From the NCBI GenBank assembly GCA_024516155.1, contig JAJJXM010000006.1:806001-870000 (forward strand): a DNA stretch of 64,000 nt. The letters run 5' to 3'. A program made the translations under genes and the position numbers. Position 1 is the first letter of the stretch, and each line of letters opens with the position of its first letter. The DNA is from Pyronema omphalodes. Lineage: Eukaryota > Ascomycota > Pezizomycetes > Pezizales > Pyronemataceae. The notes below the pieces were generated by a model. That model made no database searches, had not been told where the DNA came from, and saw only the letters and a program-made list of their open reading frames with translations. Below are positions 47,555 through 58,909 of this stretch, piece after piece.

Positions 47555-50500
47555 ATGACGACCCAGGCGCTCTCAGACGCTGCTATAGCCACCTCCTACG
47601 CCGCCGCCTTGACGTCGGGTACGATCACCAAATTCTCTGGAATTAAAGCAGAGGAATCCTCCACATCTGGAGCCAACAAATCGGCCACCAATGGCGTTAC
47701 TGAATCTGTAACCGAGGCTCTTACTACTCAGACTAAGGCCACCGACGACAGTACATCTGCTGTCGCGGATCAATCACAGGAAACTCCGGCAGTTGTAAAA
47801 ACTGTTCTCGAGAATGAAACTACTGAGGAACAGTCCAATGGATGGGAACGTAGCTCACAGCAGTCCAGCGGTGCTGACACCACGCAGAGCAACGAATCCG
47901 GCGCACAACCTGTAGTGAATTTTTGGGTCAAGAGACAAGAGGAGCTCACAGCAAAGCCCAAAAACGTATCACAGTCTACGACACCCGGTCCGGTATCAAA
48001 GTCTGGAAAGACACACACCTCCGGAAAGAAAGTCGACGACCGGAGCAAAGAGTCGGACTCCAACAAGGACTACCGCAAGAGTGGGGATGAGGGTGAGTTC
48101 AATTCCGCACATGCCCTTTGACGTCATTTTGTGCACTGTGTATTCTGACAACCACGATAGCTCCTACTAAGCGCACTTCTCGCCGTGGACAATCTAATGA
48201 AAATGATGCATCGTCGCTACCTCCTCCCGTGAGTGACATGACCTCATGGCCTACTCCCGACCTTGCACAAGGAGAATTTAAGAAGGAAAAGGAAGATAAG
48301 GAGAAAGTTAAGGAGGAGAAGCCAGCCACCGCAGGCCGTAGCAAGACTTGGCTTCCGGTTGCTATTGATACTCCATACGCACCACCGATCCAGGCAAAAA
48401 CAGGACGTGGAGGACGTCGAGGCGGTCGTGAAGGAGGAAGGGGTGGTGCTCTGGGCGCTCATGGTGACCGCAGCGAGAAAGCGGGGGCTGGAGCTTCCGG
48501 TGCCGCGGAGAGCGATCGTGGACGTCAATATTCCGGCTCCCGGTTCCAAGGTGGAAAGGGACCGAGGCGATCATCGAGCACTGGAACACCTGCTCAGCGT
48601 AGGGAGTCTAAGACCGTTACAGCTAATGGCACAACTGAGCGGAGAAAGGATTCCTCTGATGCCTTTGACGGACGGTCGGAGCGACCAAAGGCAACGAATG
48701 GTGGAAACGAGGCGGGTGAAGTACGGCAAAATGGAGACGGCCAGAAGCATCAGGTGAACGGACATGGAAATCAGTCTCGTCCAGACAGAAGTAATGGCTG
48801 GGTTCCCGAAGGCTCGGAGCCGACGACATCTTTCACCCAACGTGAGCGTGGCCAAGAGCGTACTCGTGGAGGATACAGGGCTAGAAGCAACTTCCACGGT
48901 CAATACTCGAATGGTCATGGTGCAGCACACCTCCAACCCCAGCAGCTCTCGGCTCAAGCCAATGGGCAGCAGTTCGTACAATACCAGCAGCCTCGGGGAG
49001 GATCTTTTGGTCGTCGTGGAGGTCACGCAGCCTACGGTGCTCATAATTACCGCTTCAATCCTGCCATGCAACATGCACCACAATTTATGGCATACGGTAC
49101 ATCCAGCTTGGCTTATGATTACTCCATGGTAGCTCCCAGCCACACTGTAGACAACGTATACACCATTTTGACCTCTCAAATGTTATTCCCCCTCGTTCTT
49201 ATCATTAATCATTCACTAATAATGCTCATAGTAACTATTATTTCTCGGTGGATAATTTGTGCAAGGACATTTACTTGAGAAAGCAAATGGACAATGACGG
49301 TTACGTGAGGTTGTCGGTCATTGCAGGTTTCAGAAAAATCCAAGAGACCACTAAGGACATTAACATTCTGAGGGATGCAGCCATGATGTCCCATGAAATT
49401 AACGTGCAGTACGGTTTCGACGACGTATATCTTCGCAAGAAGGAAGGATGGCAGTCCTTTGTCTTAAAGGAAGAGGAGCGCGATGAATCTGCAAAACGTG
49501 AGCAAATCAATTGCTATATTGATCCCTGTCAACAAAAAACCATCCCCAATTTTATGACACAACCAAGTGAAATGATCGGTTCCACTGAAACGCTCTTTTT
49601 AGGCTCTCAATCTCACATTCCGCCGGCACCGACTTACTTTCCTCCGACCACTCAGTATGGATATCCTGTACCTGCATCCAATTTGTCGGCCACTGTTCCG
49701 GAGTTTTCTCCCTCTCAACCTCAGGCACCCATGTATGGGTATCCCGGTCCCAGCACCTCGACCGACGAATATCCGGACAGCGAGATTGATACCCTAATGG
49801 TTGTGGTCAAGCGACCCGTTTCTGGTGAAAACGTTTCGACAACTGAAAATGCCAGCCAGACCCCAAACGGAGTATCTGAGGCTACCAATCTTGGGGAACA
49901 AGACGGCGACGGTGCGTACGGCGAAGCCAGAAGGAGACCCCAACTCAATGGAAGTTCATCTCACCGCTCACACACATCTCGTTCAGAAATCACTTGGTCC
50001 AAGACCGAAGCTTCCGCAATGGTAGCCAACGCCACTCCTTCTCCGAACATGAGCCACCTCAGCTACACCGAAGTTCGCGCGCAAGCCCTACAGAACCGCA
50101 ACAGTTCCGGTTCATCTAAATCCTGTCGCGAGATGACAATCCTTTACCGGTTTTGGTCCCACTTCTTGGTGAAGAGCTTTAACCGTTCTATGTACAAGGA
50201 GTTCAGACAATTCGCCTTGGACGATGCCGACCGCTCTGTTAGACGTGGAATTGAGGAGCTTTTCAAATTTTATGAACGCTCACTGTCACAACGCGCTACA
50301 GTTGGCTGGGATATCATCAATGACTTCGTTGAATTAGTCAAAGCAGACGCCAGACACGGAGAAAATCATGGAGTTGACAGACTTAAGGCGATCATCAGCC
50401 AACAAATCCAAACCTCCTATAAGGATGCCATTAGAGCGTTGATTGATCACGACCTTAATCAGGTGTTAACTCATGGAGTCGGCAAGAAGAATAGCAGAAG

Positions 50501-50591
50501 TCCGGCGGCAGAACCATACAAAGCTGTAAGTATCTACCGTCACGCTCTATCGATAACATGTTTCTCATCATTAATTTAGATCATCGCATAA
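47555..50591 (+). CDS. LARP1-like La-motif RNA-binding protein
   Basis: A cytoplasmic RNA-binding protein that in other eukaryotes controls stability and translation of mRNAs, notably those for ribosomal proteins. The model is join(47555..48092,48161..49181,49232..50525,50580..50591), 954 residues. Total length is divisible by three and all phases agree. Order: Ser/Thr/Ala-rich N-terminus; a conserved WxP patch (SKTWLPVAIDTPYAPP) near 250; an RGG-type Arg/Gly stretch after it; a Gln/Tyr/His-rich segment; the HTH La domain at about 515-600 (QINYYFSVDNLCKDIYLRKQ, then DGYVRLSVIAGFRKI); a disordered linker; and a DM15-type region at about 815-925 (YRFWSHFLVKSFNRSMYKEF, then EELFKFYERSL). DM15 repeats separate LARP1 from other La families. 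The last exon encodes only Ile-Ile-Ala. Intron 2 uses a GTTATT donor, chosen because only it restores the La motif. Confidence 0.88.
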
Positions 50592-51736
50592 GACAGCGAC
50601 GAGCTAGATTTTTTGCGACTACTTGTCGAATCAAACAATCAGAGTGAAAGGGCCAGAAGTGATACTCTAATAGAGTAACAGCCAAACAAACTCCAGAGAT
50701 ATGGCATAGTAAAATAGGGCGATGATCCAAAAGCTGGGCGTACATTTTTTGATTTTGATTTTGATTTTTAGAGTTCGTGTTTTCATTTCGTCTTTGGGGT
50801 GCTGTTTTTCCTTTTCCGGTTTTCTCTGGGTTTCCCTGTCTCTATTCTTGCCCACCTCACCCCAGCCTTTCTGTTGCTCTTCAGAAGGATTTTGGGAGAA
50901 ATTTCACACTGCCTGTCTTGTCCTCCTCTCCCCCTCCCTCCCCCTCCCGTTGGTTATCTGGTTTGACCATAGGATTCCCGAGAACGCTTAAATTGTCATG
51001 TAATGGCAACGCATACATGACATCACATTCATATTGGATTTTGTTTGGTATGCAGAGTTCTTGTGTCATTTCTTAGGATTCAGCGCAAAATGCGAAACTG
51101 GGGACCCTTGATTTAGTTTGACCTGCTATGTTATTTGCAATTTGATGGCATGTCTATTCCATTCACGCGCGAGTATATAGATTGATATTTGTGTATTGCT
51201 TTTTAGGACCACGTAGTATTGCGATGTTTTAATGCTTGCTTCATGCTTTCGGTGGTTTTTTTTTCTTTTTCTTTTTTTTTCGGTTTTACCTTTCGATACG
51301 TTGTATTTTTATTGTCATTTGGGAGGTTGGGAAAAGGGTAGTGGATTGTATAAAAAAATAGAATCGTCGGTACACTGAGAATTGTCTTTTTCCTGGCTCG
51401 TTTTTGTCCATAGTCATGTATGGGTAGAGTATATTCATCTACATGACCTCAATAACAGCAGTCCACAACTGGGATGTCACATTCTGGATCATGTAAAACA
51501 TGCTGGAAACAGGGCATTAGAAGTAACACGTGAAAAATCCGTAGGATAGCATTGATTAACTGAGTTTTTTTTTTTAAAAAAAAAAAACAGAACTAGGATG
51601 TCGGTGGATGGTGGGGTGTTGAAGGAAGCTGTTAGTCATCCCTCGCGCTAGTAAACGTCACCTCATCCAAGCTCCGTTGCTTACCATTATCCAGATCCCC
51701 TAGCAAGAACCTGCCACCTCTCTCGCAACAATCAGC
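50592..51736. other. intergenic between LARP1 and VMA5
   Basis: T-rich 3' flank of LARP1 followed by the VMA5 promoter. A T11A12 tract at 51565-51587 is a perfect self-complementary homopolymer junction about 150 bp before the VMA5 start. It is a plausible nucleosome-excluding element, which is inference. Confidence 0.5.
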
Positions 51737-53161
51737 ATGACGGATTCTAACCAGCCCAAACATTTCACGGACTACTCTTCCCTACCTAAATACGTCTTTG
51801 TCTCCATTCCAAAAGATGATGACGCCCTTAATCGTCTGAAAGCCGCGCTGCCTGGCGATCGGACTGTGAGCGACTTCCCCATACCGCGGTTTGAATCGAA
51901 CATCGGAAACCCGACGGAACTCGCAAAACAGGCAGAAAAACTCAAAGACCTGGACCAGCAGGCGACAGGAGATATTATAAAGATAGCTGAGCTTCTCAAA
52001 GCTGTTGTACCGAATAATGACGCAAAGTACAAGATGGTTGAGAAAGGTAAGCTACCTGTGCTACGCGCGAGTGAGGGGTCCAAGCTAACCGAGTCAGAGC
52101 CGGGCAGAAAGGTTGGGGCAACAGAATACCTTCGGTCATTCAAATGGGATGCCACCAGATACAAATACTCCGAGTCAGATGCTTTAGCCAGTGTTATATC
52201 CAGTGCCGTACCCGGTGCTGCACCCAGTATTGAGGATCTTTCGAATGCGCTGAGATCTGTACGTGAAAGCCCTCTGCCCTATTTCAATCGGCGGGACTGT
52301 TCTACTGAATGGGTTGCAGCTAACTGAATCTTTAAGGATATAATAAAACGTGCCGAGAAGGTCAGCGAAGCACATGCGAATTACCTTGAAGCCTCCAGAA
52401 GAAACAACATCCGAACACTACCCATCGCACACTTATTAAACAAAGACGACTTCGTGCAAACCCTCAAACTAGAAATCGAACACGAGCCTGTTACCGATGA
52501 TCATTCAAGGGCACCAAGACCCAGTAGGATTGAATTCTTTCCGGAGTATATTGTAACTCTAGTCGCCATCGTTCCACACGAAAAATCGGAAGATTGGCGC
52601 CAGAACTACTCCAAGCTCAAGGGTATGGAGGCGGGTATGGTTGTTCCAGACTCCTCTCGCCTACTCTACGAAACCAAGACGCACAAGTTCTACAGCGTAA
52701 CTTTGGTTAAGAAATACAAGGATACCTTTATTCAAGCAGCAAAGGCCGAGGATTACATTATACGCGATGTTGATTGGTCCTCAGCCGATCCAAGGGCAGA
52801 AGCACAGGCTATTATAGATGCAGAGGCTCAATCTTTTGAGGAATTCCTAGAGCTTGCTTCCACTGCGTACTCGGAGCTCTCTGTGGCTTTGCTACATACA
52901 AAGATGTTGAGACTCTATGTCGACAGTGTACGAAGATACGGACCAAACTGCAGGCTTCTTTCTGTTGTTGTCTGGACAAATAATAATGAAGATGCCAGTG
53001 ATGTGAAGGATAAACTATATGATAAGTTCGCTGAGTTGGGAGGTAAAGCGGTTCACTACGATGACAAAGGACGAATTATCAAACACGAGGGCGAAGGAGG
53101 AAAGGAGGAGGAGGCGGAAGGATACATTCCGTTCAGTTGTTACGAGATGACTATTGTTTAA
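51737..53161 (+). CDS. VMA5: V-type ATPase subunit C
   Basis: Subunit C of the peripheral V1 sector clamps the stator stalks and takes part in reversible V1-Vo assembly at vacuolar and endosomal membranes. The model is join(51737..52258,52337..53161), 448 residues; yeast Vma5 is 392. The 78-nt intron has donor GTACGT, branch CTAACTGA and acceptor AAG, in phase 0. Family landmarks are VSDFPIPRFE near residue 55, YLRSFKWDATRYKY near 135, NKDDFVQTLKLEIEHEP and FPEYIVTLVAIVP in the middle, MVVPDSSRLL, LLHTKMLRLYVDSVRRYGPN, GGKAVHYDDKGRI and a C-terminal YIPFSCYEMTIV. Extra length comes from short insertions, including APSIEDLSNALRS at the splice junction and an acidic Lys/Glu stretch near the C-terminus. 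It is convergent with the CorA-like gene. Confidence 0.92.
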
Positions 53162-53737
53162 AGGGATAATTATGTGGCATGGTTTTCGGTTTTGTAAAGC
53201 TGATTCCTTTTTTTTCTTCGCTTGCATTGTTTGAGTTGCAGTTGAGCAGAATGGAATTATTATCGACTTTTCCTTTCCCGCTTTTGGTTGGGTTGCCTTT
53301 CAGTATATAATATTCAACGGTGGTCTTTTAGACGTTCGAAACTACAGGACGTGTTCTCGTGGTGAAGTCTAAACAGACTGGCATATGCAACTAACTGCTG
53401 TCAAAAGTATCCGGGGCTGCAAATGTCATGTAGTATGCAGCCACCCTTTGTACTTTATTCTTGGCGGGTAAAACATTTTCTGGGCCTTGCGTTCCAGAAC
53501 GGAACTTTTGAGATACGGGATACGCTAGGGCTATAAACAGAAAAAGACCCAGTCGCCAACCTTTACCTGCAAAGTGGCGCTAAGGAATATATTGCCAACT
53601 TTCTGGGGTTCGAGTAACATCTTCCTTTAACCGCTACGAGGATTGATATGGATCCGATTCGGCCCTCCCGGGCCATTTTTCTGAGCAACTGGCACCTCCA
53701 CCTGTCTCTTAACATTTGTCTTGAATTGGCTTGTATT
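53162..53737. other. convergent 3' flanks of VMA5 and the CorA-like gene
   Basis: 576 bp between two stop codons facing each other. It is T-rich after VMA5 and should hold both polyadenylation regions. No gene seen. Confidence 0.6.
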
Positions 53738-56014
53738 TCACCTAATTCTAAGCCAGGCTCTGAATTTCTTCTCCGTCTCATCTCCCAGGAAAGCAATCGC
53801 CACAGAAAGCCCCACTGTAAATACTGTCATCGCCGAGGCACAGCACCAAAAGTACCACTGCCCACCAGACATGTTTCGGATATCCGCTACATTCATTCCG
53901 AAAACACTTGCCACAAAGGACATCGGTAGGAATATTATGGTGACTATTGTAAACACCAAAATTGCTTTACCGTGATGTTCCATTTGCATATCAACATTCT
54001 GAGCTGTCTAATGACAAAAAAAGACTTGTTAGCAAGAAAATTTCCCACTATCGACGTGATAGAAAAGCCAGGAGAGGTAATACGGTACCAGTTTCACTAG
54101 CCTTGCACAGGAACGCTTGTACTCTTCCAAGTCTGAATGAAAGAACTTGAGCTTTTGTATTGTGGGATTTAGTGTATCAGGGTCTTTACTCTCGTCTTGT
54201 AAACGTGATAAGACTTTTTGCTGAGATTTCACTAAACCGCTCATTACATCGAGCTCTTCGGCAACTTGGTTGATGCTCTTAACCAGGACTTTTGAGGGAG
54301 CTTGTTGGCTTTCGAATTGCTATATCCTGTATGAGTATCCCAGATTTGGAGGGAGAACTAGTATATGGCTTACCATTGTAGCAAGGTACTGTGCATAAAC
54401 CTCACTGATATAAGCTGTACTTGTACGCATAGAATCCTCCGGTACCAGTGAGTTGACTACCAGCAATATTAGTTCCTCCACCCCCTTAGGGCGACAAGTT
54501 TCCTCCGGTATCCCTGCGTCTGCTAAAACCTTTGCTCTGATCTGGACGGTATCCGCAGTCCATTCTAACACGATAGCAAGCTGTTTAATGTCCTCGAAAA
54601 GTCCATCGACTTTTTGTTTCCATGATAGGTTCTTTACAAGTGGTGGGCCGGCACCGCAAACAAAGTGTGCTGAATAACTCAATATCTTCGAGTACAACGA
54701 TACTAATTGAGCCTGTAATTCTTCTGATGATAGATATGGTTCTGTACTACCGAACTCTTGCCATCGAGCAATGTGTAATGTCATAAACTCCGTGAAAGAC
54801 TCTAGGTCAGCGGCGAGTTTATCAACCCATTTTCTATCAGTGGCCTAGTTGTGTTAGTATGCAGCTAAATAATGATATTCTCAGGGCCATTACAAGCAAT
54901 GCCAGACTCTTTCCCATGATAATAATCCAACGTGGTTTAAATGCTACTCGAAGCACAGCATAGCTTTGAACCCATGTTGCAAGCCTAATCACATGCTCCT
55001 CGTATTTTTCGAGAAGGTACTTCAAATAACCAGGTACCATCCCTTTGATATGCCATTGGATGCGAATTAAATCTGTTATTCTCGCATTGACTTGCTTAGT
55101 CAGCTGCACTACCGAATTAGAATTCGTCCGCGTCACCAGCAACAGACTCATCCCATCGAGTTCCATGCTTCGTCGCGGCACCGCTACATCCACAGGATTA
55201 AAGAGTTTCAGTTTCAGCCACAAGTCTTCTCCGGCCGAGGTCGAGACCGTGATGACCGTTCCTTAGTCTTGTTAGCATAAATACTACTAATGATTCATAA
55301 ATTCTCACCAGCATCTAACCTCAGAATCCACACTTCTTCAACAAGTAAGCGCTTCTCCGTAGTAAGCTGGACTTTACAGCATATTTGCTCATTATCTCTG
55401 GTCTCAATTGCTCTAGGAGATTCCCGCCGGTAATGATGCTGAAATAAGCTCCTCACAGGATGTAATGCGCGTCGAAGCTCATTGATGGCTGGAGGTGCTG
55501 TTCCGTATGCAATGAATGGTAACACGATAAATTTGATATCGTTTTCATCTACGACGTTAAAAAATATTTTTGAGTTTAAACGATGTACATACGTACTTGT
55601 CCCGCCGCAACTCCCTGCTTCAAAGTAACGGCCGTGGTTTGAGTCGCGTTCCTGCTCACGACGAAAACGTTCCAGAAGTTGACAGGCGGCTGCCGCGTGC
55701 GCCTTAGAAAGCGTGGGGTTCTGATGTAATAGTACAAACTTCTATCTGGCTTAGTATACGCATAGTGCAATTCTGTGTGGATTTGTGGCGATTGAACCTA
55801 CCACCAACAACCCAAAATCCAGCGGTTCAGCCTTGATATGACTTCACCCCTTAGCCTTTATTTTTCGAGAAAGAGTCCTAGAGACCAACATCCATCTTAC
55901 CACAACGTCTGCTGCACGTTCGGGGAGAATCGCATCCGCACTTAATCCCCATGATGGTTTTTCACCAGTTTCTGTGATGTCGAGAAGCTGAACTGAAGGA
56001 CTCCATGAATGCAT
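53738..56014 (-). CDS. CorA-like metal ion transporter, seven exons
   Basis: A divergent fungal member of the CorA/ZntB/Mrs2 superfamily of Mg2+ or other divalent-cation channels. The model is complement(join(53738..54007,54089..54319,54374..54844,54894..55261,55309..55548,55597..55741,55901..56014)), 612 residues. All six introns (47-159 nt) are GT..AG and phase-consistent. The start is MHSWSPSVQLLDITETG. A long cytosolic mostly helical region includes LHQNPTLSKAHAAAACQLLE, KFIVLPFIAYG and LHPVRSLFQHHYR. The C-terminus has the diagnostic pair of helices: TM1 (ILVFTIVTIIFLPMSFVASV, about 539-558), the GMN signature at 560-562, and TM2 (WYFWCCASAMTVFTVGLSVA, about 574-593). GMN is the ion-selectivity motif in CorA; specificity here is unknown. 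The 159-nt first intron is the least certain junction. Confidence 0.82.
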
Positions 56015-57466
56015 TGAGGATTTGTCTGAAGACCACAGCCAAGTGACGAGAAGTCATTTTGAATTTAAGCCCTTGCAGATCATACATAGTGGGTACGCGC
56101 GTAGCCTCACAGGCACCGGGGGCGGATATTTTAAGACCCGAAGGCGGAGTCCGCAGTAGCCTACTTTATGTCGATCCATGGATTACAGACAAGCTGAAAG
56201 TTTAACCGAAACCGACATTAGCGTACTGTATAACAGTTCGGAAAGAATAAAGCGCAGAATGAATATGTTTTCAAGTGTTAAACTAGTTTCCTACAGGAAC
56301 CCTATTACCATCGTGACTACACAGTGCTATATTTAACTGATTTCATGCCTTCGTAGGATTCGAGAAGCACCAGGTGCGTGGATTACCTTGTTCATACTTC
56401 AAAAATCGGCGTAAGGAACTGGATTTGATGCGGCGGCCGCGGCGGCTAAATCAAATTTATACTGGGTTATGGTTCGGTAGGTCATGTGCTTCCTTGTTGC
56501 GGTACGGCGATGCATGTTATTGTAGGCTTGCCTTATCATCTCAACTTCAGGTACTTTTCCATAGGAGGCTGTGCATAGTGAATCATACACAGGATATGGG
56601 CACTGAAGCGCTCCATGTACATACAAGGGGGTTACGTTGGGTATGGAGAACCCATACAATTCGGACATAACAACTGCACAACCAAAACCTTAAATGGTTT
56701 TTCAGAAAGTGTATAGAATTATGGGCCCTATAATAACTAGTTTTATCAGTAATCATCAAAAGATATTTGGTACTGGGTACTTCATGGAACGTAGTTGTCT
56801 TGGAATTTCTTGTTCGATGAGGGAAAAAGGTTGGGCGCAGTGATTCAAAACAGCATCGCACTTTTCTTTGCACCCGAGTACACATGTAGATATGTAATTG
56901 TGTAATTGTGCACATGTCTACACAAATCTATGCTTTCAATCCATATCAGGCGGCCCATGTAAGGTACAATACCTCATATTATTGAGTATTAAGCACGCCA
57001 TCAATTTGGAAAAAGGTCTTATTGCTGTAATCCATATTTTCTATGAAACCGAAGCAAACTGACATTCGCCTACACACTTTCCTTAGCACTTTCTTATTCA
57101 TGGTTAATGCACCTCAAACATGTTTGAGGATTGCGATGAGATTGTGTCTTGTCAAATGAATAAATGACTAGATGAATAGCATGGTCTATGGGCCAGTCTC
57201 ACTTGATGCATTCTGCATTTTGACGCAGGAACGACTCAAGAGAAGGCTTGTTCTAGCTAGGGCTTATCAAATCATTTTTTTGAGTAACACAACAAGCAGT
57301 TTTTCACACGCCACTACTTTGTCATACTATGCACTCGCTAAACGATAACGAATGAGACTGCCGGCGATGAAAGCTTACCACATTAGATTGGACAAAATCG
57401 AAGCATTAAAAGCTCACATTCCCACTGATATTTTCTGTACAGATTCAGTGTTCATCTTTTACCATC
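56015..57466. other. intergenic, contains a diverged repeat
   Basis: No supported gene. The CorA-like promoter occupies the left part. Copy 2 of the dispersed repeat lies at about 56645-56890. Confidence 0.5.
56645..56890. repeat. diverged dispersed repeat, copy 2
   Basis: Collinear with 15645-15885 through a series of short conserved words separated by substitutions and indels. Both copies are in the same orientation. Homology beyond these limits fades. Confidence 0.6.
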
Positions 57467-58286
57467 ATGAAAATTCTTAAGGACCTTGCACCATTTTCGC
57501 TCTTACTCGTCGGATTTCTCACGGCACCTGTGGTAGCCAAAGATACTCTAGCATGCGTTGTAAGTACCTAATGGAGCTCCAGATTTATCCATCACTAAAT
57601 ACTAAAACAAATATAGGCTCAATGTAATATTGGAAAGTCCGACTTATGCAACATCAACTCGATGAAAATGCCCCAGGAAAAGTTGATGTGTATTCGTCAG
57701 AAATGCTCAAGCAGCGAAGTTCAAGGTACGACAATATCCCTATTCAATACGTAGAAGCTGGTAACTAATTCAAGAAGTCGCAATAAACGATATTGTTCTA
57801 AACTGCGGCGCAAATGGCATGACCGTTTCCCAGAGCACATTGCAAAGTCTCATATATCCACCTAACCATCAACCAAACGCTGTTTTGCTACCCAGAGCAG
57901 CGACTACTACGGCTACCGCTAAACCTTCTTCGGCAACGACTGCTGCAAGTCCGGCAGCGACTAGCGCAAATAAAACTGAAGCGAAAAGCACCGCAACTAC
58001 AGCACCGGCGACAGACAAAAATAAGAGCGGAAAAACAAAGGAGAAAAAGAAGAAAGGGATGTCAGCTGGAGCCCTTACGGGTATCTTGGTGGCTATCATA
58101 ATCATAGTTTTGCTAGTACTTTTGGTGGCTGTAATCTGTATGTTGAGGCGAAAGAAACAGAAGAAGTCACCGGAGGAAGCAGAAAGCCATCACGACGAGG
58201 AAGCGGACCAGGTTCCCGCTGAAGAGCACTTGCCTCCTGCCTCTGAGGCTGACGAATCTGAACATGGCACTGCTCCCAAGCACTAA
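57467..58286 (+). CDS. secreted/single-pass surface protein with CFEM-like Cys pattern
   Basis: The model is join(57467..57559,57617..57725,57775..58286), 237 residues. Exon 1 is a signal peptide (MKILKDLAPFSLLLVGFLTA, cleavage likely near VVA-KD). The ectodomain has Cys spacing C-x3-C-x7-C-x13-C-x4-C-x15-C, including MCIRQKCSSSE. This resembles the ends of a CFEM domain but lacks its central CxC pair. A Thr/Ala/Ser/Lys-rich stalk, probably O-glycosylated, follows. Then comes one transmembrane helix at about 165-190 (LTGILVAIIIIVLLVLLVAV), the basic stop-transfer RRKKQKK, and an acidic His-containing cytosolic tail. Introns are 57 and 49 nt; the last acceptor could shift by one codon. A wall-associated sensor or adhesin role is inference. 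AATAAA lies about 85 bp after the stop. Confidence 0.78.
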
Positions 58287-58396
58287 TTGCTGATGTTTCG
58301 CAAGCACATGGACCATACTTATATAATATTAATTGAGATATATCAAAACTGTAGACTGGAATTTGTAAAAAACCAATAAATAGAAGGGGGTGAAGC

Positions 58397-58403
58397 AAAA
58401 AAA
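58397..58403 (-). terminator. Pol III terminator of tRNA-Arg
   Basis: On the minus strand a run of seven T follows the tRNA 3' end by six bases. Confidence 0.85.
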
Positions 58404-58409
58404 GTAATT

Positions 58410-58493
58410 TGACCACAGCAGGGATCGAACCTGCAATCTCTTGATTTCAATTACGAATCGTAGTCAAGCGCCTTGCCATTGGGCCATGCGGCC
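58410..58493 (-). tRNA. tRNA-Arg(ACG) with a 12-nt intron
   Basis: Reading the minus strand, the acceptor 5' strand GGCCGCA pairs with TGTGGTC (two G.U pairs), then discriminator A. The D arm is GCCCAATGGCAAGGC. The anticodon stem CTTGA/TCAAG encloses CT-ACG-A, then an insert of about 12 nt (TTCGTAATTGAA), then A. The T arm is GCAGG-TTCGATC-CCTGC and the B box is GGTTCGATCC. Anticodon ACG (read as ICG) decodes CGN arginine codons. The insert begins one base 3' of the anticodon, the standard eukaryotic tRNA intron position. Total 84 nt, about 72 after splicing. Confidence 0.93.
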
Positions 58494-58909
58494 AGTTCTT
58501 ATTTGAAAAACATTCTTAGAATATATAAGACTTATTATTTTTAGTAGCCATATTGACAACTTCATGTTTGTTTCTGACAGGTCTGTCTCTGACAGGCTTG
58601 TCATGTGTCATGATTTCTCACTGGCCCCGAAGATAAAGTACTGAAGACATAAAGTACAGTGTTTTTGGAGAATGGAGTACTTGTATGGAATGCATCCGGA
58701 AGCGAACCAAGTTATATACACATAGATAAAGAAGAAATATAGTCGTAATTTTGAGTTGTAAGTAGCTCTAATCGGGTATGTCTTTATCAAAAGGGATTTC
58801 ACCTCAGTTGTGCCAATTGTAATTCACCTCAATTATGTTCCTTCATAAATTATGACTAAGAGAAGTGGGATATCAATTACATTTGCTACAATACATTTTG
58901 AGTTAATTA
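58494..58909. other. intergenic
   Basis: About 400 bp with a short imperfect TCTGACAGG duplication at 58574-58600. It probably holds the 3' flank of the HD-domain gene and upstream sequence of the tRNA. Confidence 0.5.
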
